Shown: positions 1 through 5,532, counted from the first letter of the stretch. The stretch: DNA of 5,992 bases from an uncultured Clostridia bacterium (GCA_945835425.1 CAMAJC010000129.1:1-5992), one strand, 5' to 3'. Made by a program: numbers and translations. The notes: a model not told the origin generated them from the sequence alone.

Positions 1-207
1 TAATGCCGTTAGGCATTGGAACACAATAACACCTGAGCGAAAATGACGAACCGCCGCTCATGCTCCGTTATCGGAACGCGCTGCAGGGCTACCATTTTCA
101 ATGGCTATATAAACTTCTACGAAACGATACCTTTTGTTGGTAACCTGCCGGTTCAGTTTTCGTACGAAAACGAAACCCATCCCTTACGGAAGCATAATCT
201 GCACGGA
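1..207. other. Intergenic sequence with small hairpins, no convincing gene
   Basis: No reading frame here resembles a known protein. Short inverted repeats are visible: AATGCC/GGCATT at 2-7 and 12-17 (loop GTTA), TCCG/CGGA at 64-67 and 72-75, CCATT/AATGG at 92-96 and 100-104, AACC/GGTT at 142-145 and 150-153, and the perfect 14-bp palindrome TTTTCGTACGAAAA at 157-170. The 4-5 bp stems could easily be chance, but the 14-bp palindrome is less likely to be. An open frame of 78 codons from 43 to 279 runs into the strong hairpins beyond 208 and has no good ribosome-binding site, so it is not called. The C-terminus of sbcD, which would be expected just upstream of sbcC, is not seen here. Confidence 0.5.
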
Positions 208-332
208 ATTGGACTGCGTCCAATCTCCGCGCAGAAAGGGGATTTCGCTCTCTGCGGAGATGCGACTCGATGTCCGTAGGACATCTAGACTCATGTCTCT
301 GGACTCTGCCAGCCCTTTGGAAAAAGGGCTGG
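208..332 (+). repeat. Chain of consecutive hairpins (probable dispersed intergenic repeat)
   Basis: Five stem-loops follow one another with almost no spacing. ATTGGAC/GTCCAAT (208-214 and 218-224) is a perfect 7-bp stem with a TGC loop. TCTCCGC/GCGGAGA (224-230 and 254-260) is a perfect 7-bp stem with a long loop. GATGTCC/GGACATC (269-275 and 279-285) is a perfect 7-bp stem with a GTA loop. AGAC/GTCT (287-290 and 295-298) is short. The last is the 10-bp terminator-like stem at 309-332. The density and tight loops suggest a structured repeat unit, like the intergenic repeats of clostridial genomes, rather than coding DNA. Whether it acts as RNA or DNA is unknown. Its boundaries are approximate, and other copies would have to be found in the rest of the genome. 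Confidence 0.55.
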
Positions 333-347
333 ACCCCAAACCTTTTG
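309..347 (+). terminator. Terminator-like hairpin, CCAGCC type
   Basis: The arms CCAGCCCTTT (309-318) and AAAGGGCTGG (323-332) pair perfectly over 10 bp around a GGAA tetraloop. The sequence ACCCCAAACCTTTTG follows. The short T-run lies about 10 nt beyond the stem, which is poor for a classical intrinsic terminator. The same hairpin-plus-AAACYTTTT arrangement recurs inverted at 3977-4009 behind the MBL hydrolase. It may end transcription arriving from left of the window, ahead of sbcC. It could equally be one module of the repeat block at 208-332. Confidence 0.5.
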
Positions 348-477
348 TCATTAAGACGGGTAGCGTGTGCGAATTATCGTGCGTGAATGAAACTCCGAAG
401 ACTGTGAGCTTGACGAACAGTCTCGCTCAGTTATCCCGCGTGATACTCAGGCCGCGGCGAACAGGAAAGTTTTGGTT

Positions 478-495
478 CCGCTTTTTCAAAAGCGG
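478..495 (+). repeat. Hairpin just ahead of the sbcC ribosome-binding site
   Basis: The arms CCGCTTTT (478-485) and AAAAGCGG (488-495) are perfectly complementary; a realistic fold is 7 bp with a TTCA loop. The 3' arm ends directly against the purine-rich ribosome-binding region of sbcC (GGAGAGAAAGGA, 494-505), so the folded RNA would place a stem immediately upstream of the Shine-Dalgarno site without covering the AAGGA core. It could modulate translation or mRNA stability, or be another member of the small-hairpin family seen at 309 and 3990. Function is inferred only. Confidence 0.45.
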
Positions 496-510
496 AGAGA
501 AAGGAAAAAA

Positions 511-3500
511 ATGAGACCGATAAAACTGACGATGACGGCCTTCGGGCCATATGCGGGGACAGCAGAGGTCGACTTTTCCCGGTTCGGGGAAAAGGGGCTG
601 TTCCTGATCACCGGCGACACCGGCGCAGGCAAGACCACTATTTTCGACGGCATCAGCTACGCTCTCTACGGCGAACCCAGCGGCAGTGTCCGCGACCCGG
701 AGACAATGCGCAGCGGCTTTGCGTCTCCCGATACCGAGACCAGCGTGGTGCTCGTGTTCCGATATCGCGGCGGCGTTTACACCGTCACCCGCAGTCCGCG
801 TTATGACCGGCCGAAGCGCCGCGGCGAAGGACTGTCGACCCATCCGGCCACAGCGGAGCTGCTGCTGCCGGACGGAAGCGTCATCACCTCGGTGCGCGGG
901 GTAAACGAGAAGCTGTACGAGATCATCGGCCTGACCGCCCAGCAGTTTTCCCAGGTAGCGATGATTGCCCAGGGCGATTTCCAGAAGCTGCTGCTGGCGG
1001 AATCGAAGGAGCGGCAGAAGATCTTCACGACCCTGTTCGCCACCGGAAATTTTGCTCAGTTTACCGAGAAGTTGCGGGCGTCCGAGTCCCAGGCGCGGGA
1101 AAATAAAGAAAAACTGACACGGGAAATTCTCCTGCAGCGGGAGCAGATAAACCTGCCGGACAGCGTGCGCGGGCGCGTTTCCGACGAGGAGTGGCAGCAG
1201 CTGACCGGGACGCCCTACCGCTGGGAGGAGCTGTCGGCGCTTCTGTCCGACGCGATCACCGCCGACGGGGAAGCCGAGGGGCAGCTGCGGGCGCAGATGG
1301 AGAAAAGCGGTGCAGTGCGGGCCGGGCTTTCGGCCGCCATCCAGTCGGGGCAGGAGCTGAACAAGCAACTCTCCCAGCTCGACGCGGTAAACCGGGAGCT
1401 GACCCTCCAGCAGGTACGCACGCCGGAAATGGAGCGGACGGACGCCCAGCTGCGGCTTGCGGAGCAGGCCGAAAAGGTACGCCCGAAAGCCGACGAGCTG
1501 CTGAAAATCCAGAAACGGATGCGGGATTTCGCCCTGGCGGCTGAACAGGATGAAAAGCTGCTGCACGAAGGGGAAAAGCGGCGGACGCTGGCGGAAGCGG
1601 CGCTGAAAATGGCGGAGGAAAAGGAACCGCTGCGGCAGAAGCTGACCGGGGAACTGCGGATGCTGGAAGCGGCCAGGCCGCGGTATGAACGGCTGTACAG
1701 TTTGTCTTCCATACGCGGACATATGATCGACCGGCAGGCCGAGCTGCTCCGGCTGGGCGACCGGCTGAAAACCGGGCTTGAGCAGGAAAAGAAGCGGCTG
1801 GCCGGACTGCGGGCATCGGAAGGGGAACTCCGTGCCGCGCCTGCCAAACTCGCCGAAAAGCGGGGAGAACTCGCGGGGGCAAACCAGCTCCTGACCCGGA
1901 TCGGCCAGATGCAGGGCGCCATGCGGGAATACAAAAGCGGCCTGCGGGACCTCGCGCGCATCCAGTCGATCGCGAAGGCCGACCTCGTCCACTGGAACCG
2001 GATGCAGGAGACGCTGACGACTGTCCGCACCGCCTTTATGGCCCATCAGGCGGGATTTTTAGCCAGCAGCCTGACCGACGGCCAGCCCTGCCCGGTCTGC
2101 GGTTCCATTCATCATCCCTCACCGGCGCCGCTCCCGGAGGGCGCTCCCTCCCGGGAGCAGCTGGAAAAAGCGGAGCACGACGAGCAGGAAGCGGCTCACC
2201 GCAGCGGCGAAAGCAGCCGCCGGGCCGGGGATCTAAACGCAAAAACTGCGGAACAGCAGCGCAATATCGGGCTTATGACCGAGCGGCTGTTCGGGGTGCA
2301 GATCGGGACGGAGGAGCTTTTTGATTATCTGATGCAGCAGGAGGGCGGCTGCAAAGCGCAGATCGCCGCGTTGCAGGAAGAGTGTACGCAGTTGGAAGAC
2401 AATGTGCGGCAGATCGAAACCCTTTCCGCCCAGATCGGGCAGTCCGAGCAGCAGATAAACGCCCTGACAGAAAAGGCCGAGACGCTCCGCAGCCAGCTGG
2501 AGGCCCTGACCGGCGAACTGAAGGGAAACGCCGCGCAGATCAGTGAAATCAAGGCTGCGCTGCCCTGCCCGACGCTGGAGGAAATGGAGAAACTGGCCGG
2601 GGAAAAGCAGCGGACCCTTGAACAGATGCAAAAAGAGCTGTCCGACGCCCGGCAGGAGCTGAACAGTGCCGATGCTGCCCTGTCCGCCGCTGAAACACGC
2701 CTGACCGCTGACCAAAACGGCGAAGCAGCCGCCAAGGAGGAGTATGCCCAGGCGGTCGAGGAGTACCGCGCGGCCCTCTCGGAGGCCGGTTTCGCCGACA
2801 AAGACGCCTACCTCGCCGCCAAGCTGCCGCAGGGCGAAGCGACCCGGATGCGGGAGGAGCTGGATGGCTGGCGGCAGCAGCTCACCCGGCTCCATGCCGC
2901 CGCCGAGACTCTTTTAGAGGCCATCGGCGGCCGGGAAAAGGCCGATATCCCGGCTCTCCAGCAGGCGATGGAGGACGCAGCCGCCGAGGAAAAAGCGGCA
3001 GGGCTCCGTGTGCAGGACATCTACCGCCGCCGGGAAAACAACAAAGCCGTCCTTGCGTCGCTGACCGAAAAGACCCCGGCCTTTGAGACGGCGGCGAAAA
3101 AGCACGCGATGCTGCTCCGGCTCTCCCAGACCGCTTCGGGGACGCTGGCCGGGAAAAAGCGGCTGTCCTTTGAGACGTATGTGCAGGCGGCTTATTTTGA
3201 AGAGGTCATCCGCGAGGCAAACCGGCGGCTGGCGGTCATGTCAAACGGGCAGTATAAGCTGCTGCGGACCGATGAGCGTGACGGCGCTGCCCAGACCGGG
3301 CTCGGGCTCAACGTCCTCGATTACTACACCGGCAAGGTCCGTCCGGTCAGCACCCTTTCCGGCGGCGAGACCTTTATGGCGTCCCTGGCCCTGGCGCTGG
3401 GGCTGTCCGACGTCATTTCCTGCAGCTCCGGCGGCATCAAGCTCGACACCATGTTCATCGACGAAGGCTTCGGGACCCTCGACTCCGATTCCCTCGAACT

Positions 3501-3642
3501 GGCCCTGCGCATCCTCAGCGAGGTCTCCGGCGGCAGCCACCTCGTCGGCATCATCTCCCATGTCGCCGAACTCGCCGACCGCATCGACCGCCAGATCGTC
3601 GTCCACAAAACCCCAACGGGGAGTTATCTTTCAGATAAGTGA
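511..3642 (+). CDS. sbcC: Exonuclease SbcC, ATPase/zinc-hook subunit of SbcCD
   Basis: Complete at 1043 codons plus stop, normal for the SbcC/Rad50 family. SbcC is the ABC-type ATPase that, with the SbcD nuclease, opens DNA hairpins and processes blocked or broken double-strand ends in the cytoplasm. Residues 1-160 form the N-terminal ATPase lobe, with Walker A GDTGAGKT at 35-42 (Lys41) and a Q-loop in MIAQGDF (Gln154). Long, Glu/Gln/Ala-rich coiled coils follow (~170-500 and ~550-880), meeting at the zinc hook CPVCG with Cys527 and Cys530. The C-terminal lobe has the ABC signature LSGGE (949-953), Walker B MFIDE (981-985), D-loop GTLD and switch His1017 in IISH. The ATG at 511 is chosen because AAAGGA (500-505) lies 5 nt upstream and the protein then begins at the conserved MRPIKLTMTAFGPY. 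An upstream in-frame TTG at 472 would translate a hairpin and the ribosome-binding site. sbcD, usually overlapping the sbcC start, is absent from the 510 nt upstream. The stop codon lies inside a tandem repeat. Confidence 0.97.
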   Translation: MRPIKLTMTAFGPYAGTAEVDFSRFGEKGLFLITGDTGAGKTTIFDGISYALYGEPSGSVRDPETMRSGFASPDTETSVVLVFRYRGGVYTVTRSPRYDRPKRRGEGLSTHPATAELLLPDGSVITSVRGVNEKLYEIIGLTAQQFSQVAMIAQGDFQKLLLAESKERQKIFTTLFATGNFAQFTEKLRASESQARENKEKLTREILLQREQINLPDSVRGRVSDEEWQQLTGTPYRWEELSALLSDAITADGEAEGQLRAQMEKSGAVRAGLSAAIQSGQELNKQLSQLDAVNRELTLQQVRTPEMERTDAQLRLAEQAEKVRPKADELLKIQKRMRDFALAAEQDEKLLHEGEKRRTLAEAALKMAEEKEPLRQKLTGELRMLEAARPRYERLYSLSSIRGHMIDRQAELLRLGDRLKTGLEQEKKRLAGLRASEGELRAAPAKLAEKRGELAGANQLLTRIGQMQGAMREYKSGLRDLARIQSIAKADLVHWNRMQETLTTVRTAFMAHQAGFLASSLTDGQPCPVCGSIHHPSPAPLPEGAPSREQLEKAEHDEQEAAHRSGESSRRAGDLNAKTAEQQRNIGLMTERLFGVQIGTEELFDYLMQQEGGCKAQIAALQEECTQLEDNVRQIETLSAQIGQSEQQINALTEKAETLRSQLEALTGELKGNAAQISEIKAALPCPTLEEMEKLAGEKQRTLEQMQKELSDARQELNSADAALSAAETRLTADQNGEAAAKEEYAQAVEEYRAALSEAGFADKDAYLAAKLPQGEATRMREELDGWRQQLTRLHAAAETLLEAIGGREKADIPALQQAMEDAAAEEKAAGLRVQDIYRRRENNKAVLASLTEKTPAFETAAKKHAMLLRLSQTASGTLAGKKRLSFETYVQAAYFEEVIREANRRLAVMSNGQYKLLRTDERDGAAQTGLGLNVLDYYTGKVRPVSTLSGGETFMASLALALGLSDVISCSSGGIKLDTMFIDEGFGTLDSDSLELALRILSEVSGGSHLVGIISHVAELADRIDRQIVVHKTPTGSYLSDK

Positions 3643-3713
3643 AGTATGGCTGGCGCCATGTGAAGACGCTGCGCTAGTGAAGTACGGCTGCGCCGCGTGA
3701 AGTCGCTTCGCTG
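3639..3713 (+). repeat. Four-unit GTGAAG tandem repeat overlapping the sbcC stop
   Basis: GTGAAG occurs at 3639, 3660, 3677 and 3697, giving units of 21, 17, 20 and 17 nt. Each GTGAAG is followed by a GC-rich, self-complementary stretch. In units 1 and 3 this is a clear mini-hairpin (ATGGC/GCCAT around 3646-3659; CGGC/GCCG around 3685-3695). In units 2 and 4 it is a shorter CGCT(G/T)CGCT stretch. Units 1+2 and 3+4 therefore form two copies of a ~37-nt composite. The first unit contains the TGA stop of sbcC (3640-3642), so the array starts inside the end of the gene. Similar imperfect GTGAAG or ATGAAG hairpin arrays are, from memory, common in intergenic DNA of Oscillospirales; that needs a search. 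No protein function is proposed. Confidence 0.7.
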
Positions 3714-3843
3714 GTGTTTGGGACGGAAATTGGGTGAATCACAGGGAAACAGGTTAATCATCGGTAGGAAGATATCAGAATGTCAGTCTATTTTGACCTA
3801 ATTGCCGGTGATGATTCCCAAAGCGTCCATAAACATATAAAAC
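3714..3843. other. Spacer between repeat array and terminator
   Basis: There is nothing convincing in this stretch. An AGGAAG (3766-3771) sits 8 nt ahead of an ATG at 3780, but the frame that follows reads straight through the strong terminator at 3844-3880 and ends opposite the MBL hydrolase gene. Its product resembles nothing I recognise. It is best treated as the 3' untranslated region of sbcC. Confidence 0.5.
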
Positions 3844-3880
3844 AAAAAACGTACCGCAGCGAATTACGGTACGTTTTTTT
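3844..3880. terminator. Bidirectional intrinsic terminator between convergent genes
   Basis: The arms ACGTACCG (3849-3856) and CGGTACGT (3867-3874) pair perfectly around a 10-nt loop. The stem is flanked by A6 on the left and T7 on the right, so it extends to 13 bp and gives a U-tract on either strand. It serves sbcC on the plus strand (about 200 nt after its stop) and is a second, stronger terminator for the MBL hydrolase on the minus strand. This is the clearest terminator in the window. Confidence 0.93.
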
Positions 3881-3907
3881 ATACAGTTTCTGTTCATCGC
3901 CTGCTGC

Positions 3908-3923
3908 CCGGCGCGTTCGCCGG
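3908..3923. repeat. Small GC hairpin in the convergent spacer
   Basis: CCGGCG (3908-3913) and CGCCGG (3918-3923) form a 6-bp stem with a CGTT loop (AACG on the minus strand). On the plus strand GGTTTATGTTT follows, too weak a U-tract to call a terminator. It lies between the two terminators of the MBL hydrolase and may simply be a degenerate repeat. Confidence 0.35.
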
Positions 3924-3976
3924 TTTATGTTTCTCCGGGCCGTGCGGATTGCGGAGCAGAAGCGAACGTCGCGAAC

Positions 3977-4009
3977 AAAAAAGTTTCGCCCAGCCTTTTC
4001 AAAGGCTGG
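3977..4009 (-). terminator. Terminator of the MBL hydrolase, CCAGCC-type hairpin
   Basis: Read on the minus strand, CCAGCCTTT (4009-4001) pairs with AAAGGCTGG (3998-3990) over 9 bp, with a GA loop or an effective 4-nt loop. GCGAAAC and then T6 (3982-3977) follow. The hairpin begins 12 nt after the stop codon of the MBL gene. The U-tract is displaced by about 7 nt, so termination efficiency is uncertain; the terminator at 3844-3880 would act as back-up. The hairpin-plus-tail design matches the plus-strand element at 309-347. Confidence 0.7.
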
Positions 4010-4021
4010 TATTGGCAGAAA

Positions 4022-4612
4022 TCAAAGTTCGATTTCTTCACCGGCTTCGACGATCAGGCGGTTCGGGCCGTCGAATTTTTCCGCGAGGGCGCGGTCGAAG
4101 AGCTTGCCGGGAGCCATGTGGATGGGGATGTTGTGGGCAGCGCCGATGACTTCCGCGCATTTGGACGCTTCGGCAGGGCCCATGTTGTAGATGCCGTCGG
4201 TGGGGAGCAGGGCGTAATCGAGGTGCATCGGCTCCATTTTCGCCATCATATTGGTGGTGGATGTGTCGCCGGCGCAGTAGACCTTTTTGCCGTCCAGCAG
4301 GAAGATATAGCCGACGCACGCCGACTTATGATGATGAGAGTTATAGGCTTCGACGGCCTGAACCTGGAAATTGCCGAAATTAAACGTATGATACGAACTG
4401 CCGCGGATGGCGTCCTTTTCGGTCACGACCTTGCAGCCAGGTGCATGGGGCATTTTATCGGTTTCGTTGTGGTCGTAGTGCTCGTGGGTCACGAAAACAT
4501 AATCGGCGGGCAGGTCGTAGCCTTCGCCGGCAAAGGGGTCGAGGTAGATAACGGTCCCGTCACTGAGGGTGAAACGGAGACTGCCGTGTCCCTGATAAAG
4601 CATTTTTGCCAT
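4022..4612 (-). CDS. MBL-fold metallo-hydrolase (UlaG-like / UPF0173-like)
   Basis: Complete 196-residue protein of the small cytoplasmic metallo-beta-lactamase-fold hydrolases related to UlaG and UPF0173; no signal peptide or membrane segment is visible. The opening MAKMLYQGHGSLRF and early strand VIYLDPF match the family. The metal motif HxHxDH is THEHYDH (His43, His45, Asp47, His48). Further ligands are probably His93-His95 in SHHHK, the bridging Asp116 in CAGDTS, and His165 in IPIHMAP. The conserved DYALLPTDGIYNMG is also present. All expected metal ligands are therefore there and an active di-metal hydrolase is likely, but the substrate is unknown; a lactone or phosphodiester are possibilities only. 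The ATG at 4612 is chosen because AGGAAGG (4626-4620) lies 7 nt upstream, with GGAGG just beyond (4637-4633). A longer in-frame reading from TTG at 4687 would run through a leader hairpin and the ribosome-binding site. The gene is monocistronic, convergent with sbcC, with its own promoter and terminators. Confidence 0.93.
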   Translation of the reverse strand: MAKMLYQGHGSLRFTLSDGTVIYLDPFAGEGYDLPADYVFVTHEHYDHNETDKMPHAPGCKVVTEKDAIRGSSYHTFNFGNFQVQAVEAYNSHHHKSACVGYIFLLDGKKVYCAGDTSTTNMMAKMEPMHLDYALLPTDGIYNMGPAEASKCAEVIGAAHNIPIHMAPGKLFDRALAEKFDGPNRLIVEAGEEIEL

Positions 4613-4633
4613 GTTGATTCCTTCCTTCCTTTC

Positions 4634-4658
4634 CTCCGCGCAGGAAATACAGGCGGAG
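4634..4658 (-). promoter_or_regulatory. Leader hairpin pairing with part of the Shine-Dalgarno region
   Basis: In the minus-strand transcript CTCCGC (4658-4653) can pair with GCGGAG (4639-4634), which overlaps the upstream GGAGG of the MBL gene. The 13-nt loop and 6-bp stem are modest, and a second SD-like AGGAAGG (4626-4620) stays free, so strong repression is unlikely. It may tune initiation. Confidence 0.3.
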
Positions 4659-4666
4659 AAAATGCG

Positions 4667-4689
4667 ATTTGAAAGTGCAGCTTTCAAAT
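4667..4689 (-). promoter_or_regulatory. 9-bp inverted repeat in the MBL gene leader
   Basis: ATTTGAAAG (4667-4675) and CTTTCAAAT (4681-4689) are perfectly complementary around 5 nt. The repeat sits in the 5' untranslated region of the MBL hydrolase, roughly 50 nt downstream of the predicted transcription start and 54 nt upstream of the ATG. It could be an RNA stem in the leader or a DNA operator. There is no U-tract after it, so it is not an attenuator terminator. Confidence 0.5.
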
Positions 4690-4720
4690 ACCCTTCATAA
4701 TTTTCTGTTTCTCTTTTTAT

Positions 4721-4734
4721 GGGTACAATTACCC
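4721..4734 (-). promoter_or_regulatory. Operator-like inverted repeat at the transcription start
   Basis: GGGTA (4734-4730) and TACCC (4725-4721) flank a 4-nt centre on the minus strand. The repeat begins 8 nt after the -10 box, so it covers about +1 to +15. That position suits a repressor-binding site or a 5'-end stabilising stem of the transcript. The regulator is unknown and no regulator gene is in the window. Confidence 0.4.
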
Positions 4735-4742
4735 TATCTTAT

Positions 4743-4771
4743 ATTATAAAACCTTTGCTTTCACTTGTCAA
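4743..4771 (-). promoter_or_regulatory. Consensus sigma-A promoter of the MBL hydrolase
   Basis: Read on the minus strand: TTGACA (4771-4766), a spacer of exactly 17 nt, then TATAAT (4748-4743). Both hexamers match the housekeeping consensus perfectly. Transcription would start near 4736, giving a leader of about 125 nt before the ATG at 4612. A promoter this strong, followed at once by an inverted repeat, suggests regulation by repression. A 10-bp palindrome TTTCCGGAAA (4779-4788) lies just upstream of the -35 box. Confidence 0.9.
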
Positions 4772-4799
4772 GGGCTGTTTTCCGGAAACTGGATATAAC

Positions 4800-4904
4800 T
4801 AAGAAAACTCTGATTTATTCGACTTTATTCCCTTTCGGAAATGTGTTTACGCGGCTTTTCCCCCGCTTCCGGCGGGGGAAAAGCATAAAATCAGAGGTTT
4901 CCTA
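4800..4904. repeat. Nested inverted-repeat element, ~105 bp
   Basis: Outer arms: 4800-4816 and 4888-4904 are complementary at 15 of 17 positions, including a perfect 9-bp core CTCTGATTT/AAATCAGAG. Inner hairpin: GCTTTTCCCCCGC (4854-4866) and GCGGGGGAAAAGC (4872-4884) form a perfect 13-bp stem with a TTCCG loop. The inner stem is off-centre, leaving 37 nt on the left and 3 nt on the right. Neither strand has a T-run straight after the stem, so it is not a standard terminator. No reading frame is present. It sits between divergent promoters and could be a small non-autonomous mobile repeat (MITE-like), a structured RNA, or a barrier between the two units. Confidence 0.6.
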
Positions 4905-4996
4905 AAAATATTTATATTTATTTTCGCCCGCTGTCCCGGGGAAAACCCATTTTTTTATCCATTATTCTCATTTCTTTGGATTTGTGATGACGGCTC
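4905..4996. other. AT-rich spacer upstream of the GH1 promoter
   Basis: This AT-rich stretch contains a TATTTATATTTATTTT run and later a T7 run after GGGGAAAACCC (4939-4949). The latter has only a 3-bp stem and is not called a terminator. I could not find a CcpA cre site or a BglG-type antiterminator sequence here by eye. Confidence 0.4.
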
Positions 4997-5025
4997 TTGC
5001 AAACAGGGAAACTCAGTATTATAAT
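4997..5025 (+). promoter_or_regulatory. Sigma-A promoter of the beta-glucoside operon
   Basis: TTGCAA (4997-5002), a 17-nt spacer, and TATAAT (5020-5025). The -10 is perfect and the -35 matches 5 of 6. Transcription would begin near 5032, about 50 nt ahead of the GH1 start codon. No inverted repeat large enough to be a PRD-type antiterminator site lies in the short leader. Confidence 0.8.
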
Positions 5026-5082
5026 GTAGTTACAGAACAGCTTACATAACCGTTGACAAAACATTTGCAGGAGGGCAAACTT

Positions 5083-5532
5083 ATGAAAACCGGATTTCCC
5101 GAAAACTTTCTCTGGGGCGGTGTGATCGCGGCTTCGCAGGCCGACGGCGCCTGGAACGAGGGCGGCAAGGCCCTGGATACGCAGGACCTGCGCTATTTTG
5201 ACGCGGCCTGGGACAAGGCGACCCGCCAGAAAAACCGCAACATCAATATGACCAGCGCTCGCTTCTCCGACGCGCTGACCGCCACCGACCCGACCCATTA
5301 CCCCTTCCGCTGGGGCATCGATTTTTATCACCACTGGAAAGAGGACCTGGCGCTTTTCGCCGAGATGGGCATGAAGGTTTTCCGCACTTCGATAAACTGG
5401 GCACGAATCTACCCGAACGGCGACGACGCTGTGCCGAACGAGGAGGGCAACGGCTCCCTCCGCCGCACGCCGAAAGATTCCTTCTATTGGTATAAAAAGT
5501 GCATCGCGACAAACGGCGAGGACCTTGACTGA
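5083..5532 (+). pseudogene. GH1 6-phospho-beta-glucosidase, large internal deletion
   Basis: GH1 6-phospho-beta-glucosidases hydrolyse phosphorylated cellobiose and similar beta-glucosides in the cytoplasm and are usually ~470-480 residues. This frame has 149. Residues 1-122 are a good GH1 N-terminus: FLWGGVIAASQADGAWNEGG, then KEDLALFAEMGMKVFRTSIN and WARIYPNGDD. Directly after PNEEG (118-122), where the family continues into the barrel, the sequence jumps to NGSLRRTPKDSFYWYKK...NGEDLD, the usual C-terminal tail. About 320-330 residues are missing, in frame. The lost part holds both catalytic glutamates (the NE and TENG motifs), so the product cannot be an active glycosidase. The start is well supported: AGGAGGG (5069-5075) lies 7 nt before the ATG, with promoter 4997-5025. 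The ROK kinase follows 53 nt downstream, also damaged. Alternatives are an assembly collapse or, less likely, a real small protein. Confidence 0.88.

Noticed and set aside
43..279. 78-codon open frame at the left end
   Set aside because: It runs through three perfect hairpins, has no good ribosome-binding site and no protein resemblance.
410..446. TTGACG as a -35 box for sbcC
   Set aside because: No acceptable -10 lies 16-18 nt downstream; TGATAC is 25 nt away. The sbcC promoter remains unidentified.
472..510. Upstream in-frame TTG start for sbcC
   Set aside because: It would translate the 478-495 hairpin and the Shine-Dalgarno sequence; the ATG at 511 has proper spacing and begins the conserved SbcC N-terminus.
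427..2046. Long open frame of 539 codons on the minus strand
   Set aside because: It lies antisense to the well-supported sbcC, its product is Leu/Pro/Arg/Gln-rich without a recognisable domain, and it has no ribosome-binding site. High GC in sbcC codons explains the lack of stops.
3780..4190. 136-codon frame with a possible AGGAAG ribosome-binding site
   Set aside because: It reads through the bidirectional terminator at 3844-3880, a second terminator hairpin, and the antisense of the MBL gene.
4854..4884. 13-bp hairpin as an intrinsic terminator
   Set aside because: Neither strand has a T-run after the stem, and no gene ends nearby; listed as part of the nested repeat instead.
5053..5058. 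TTGACA ahead of the GH1 gene as a -35 box, and the TTG here as a start
   Set aside because: No -10 follows before the gene, and the AGGAGGG site fixes the start at the ATG at 5083.
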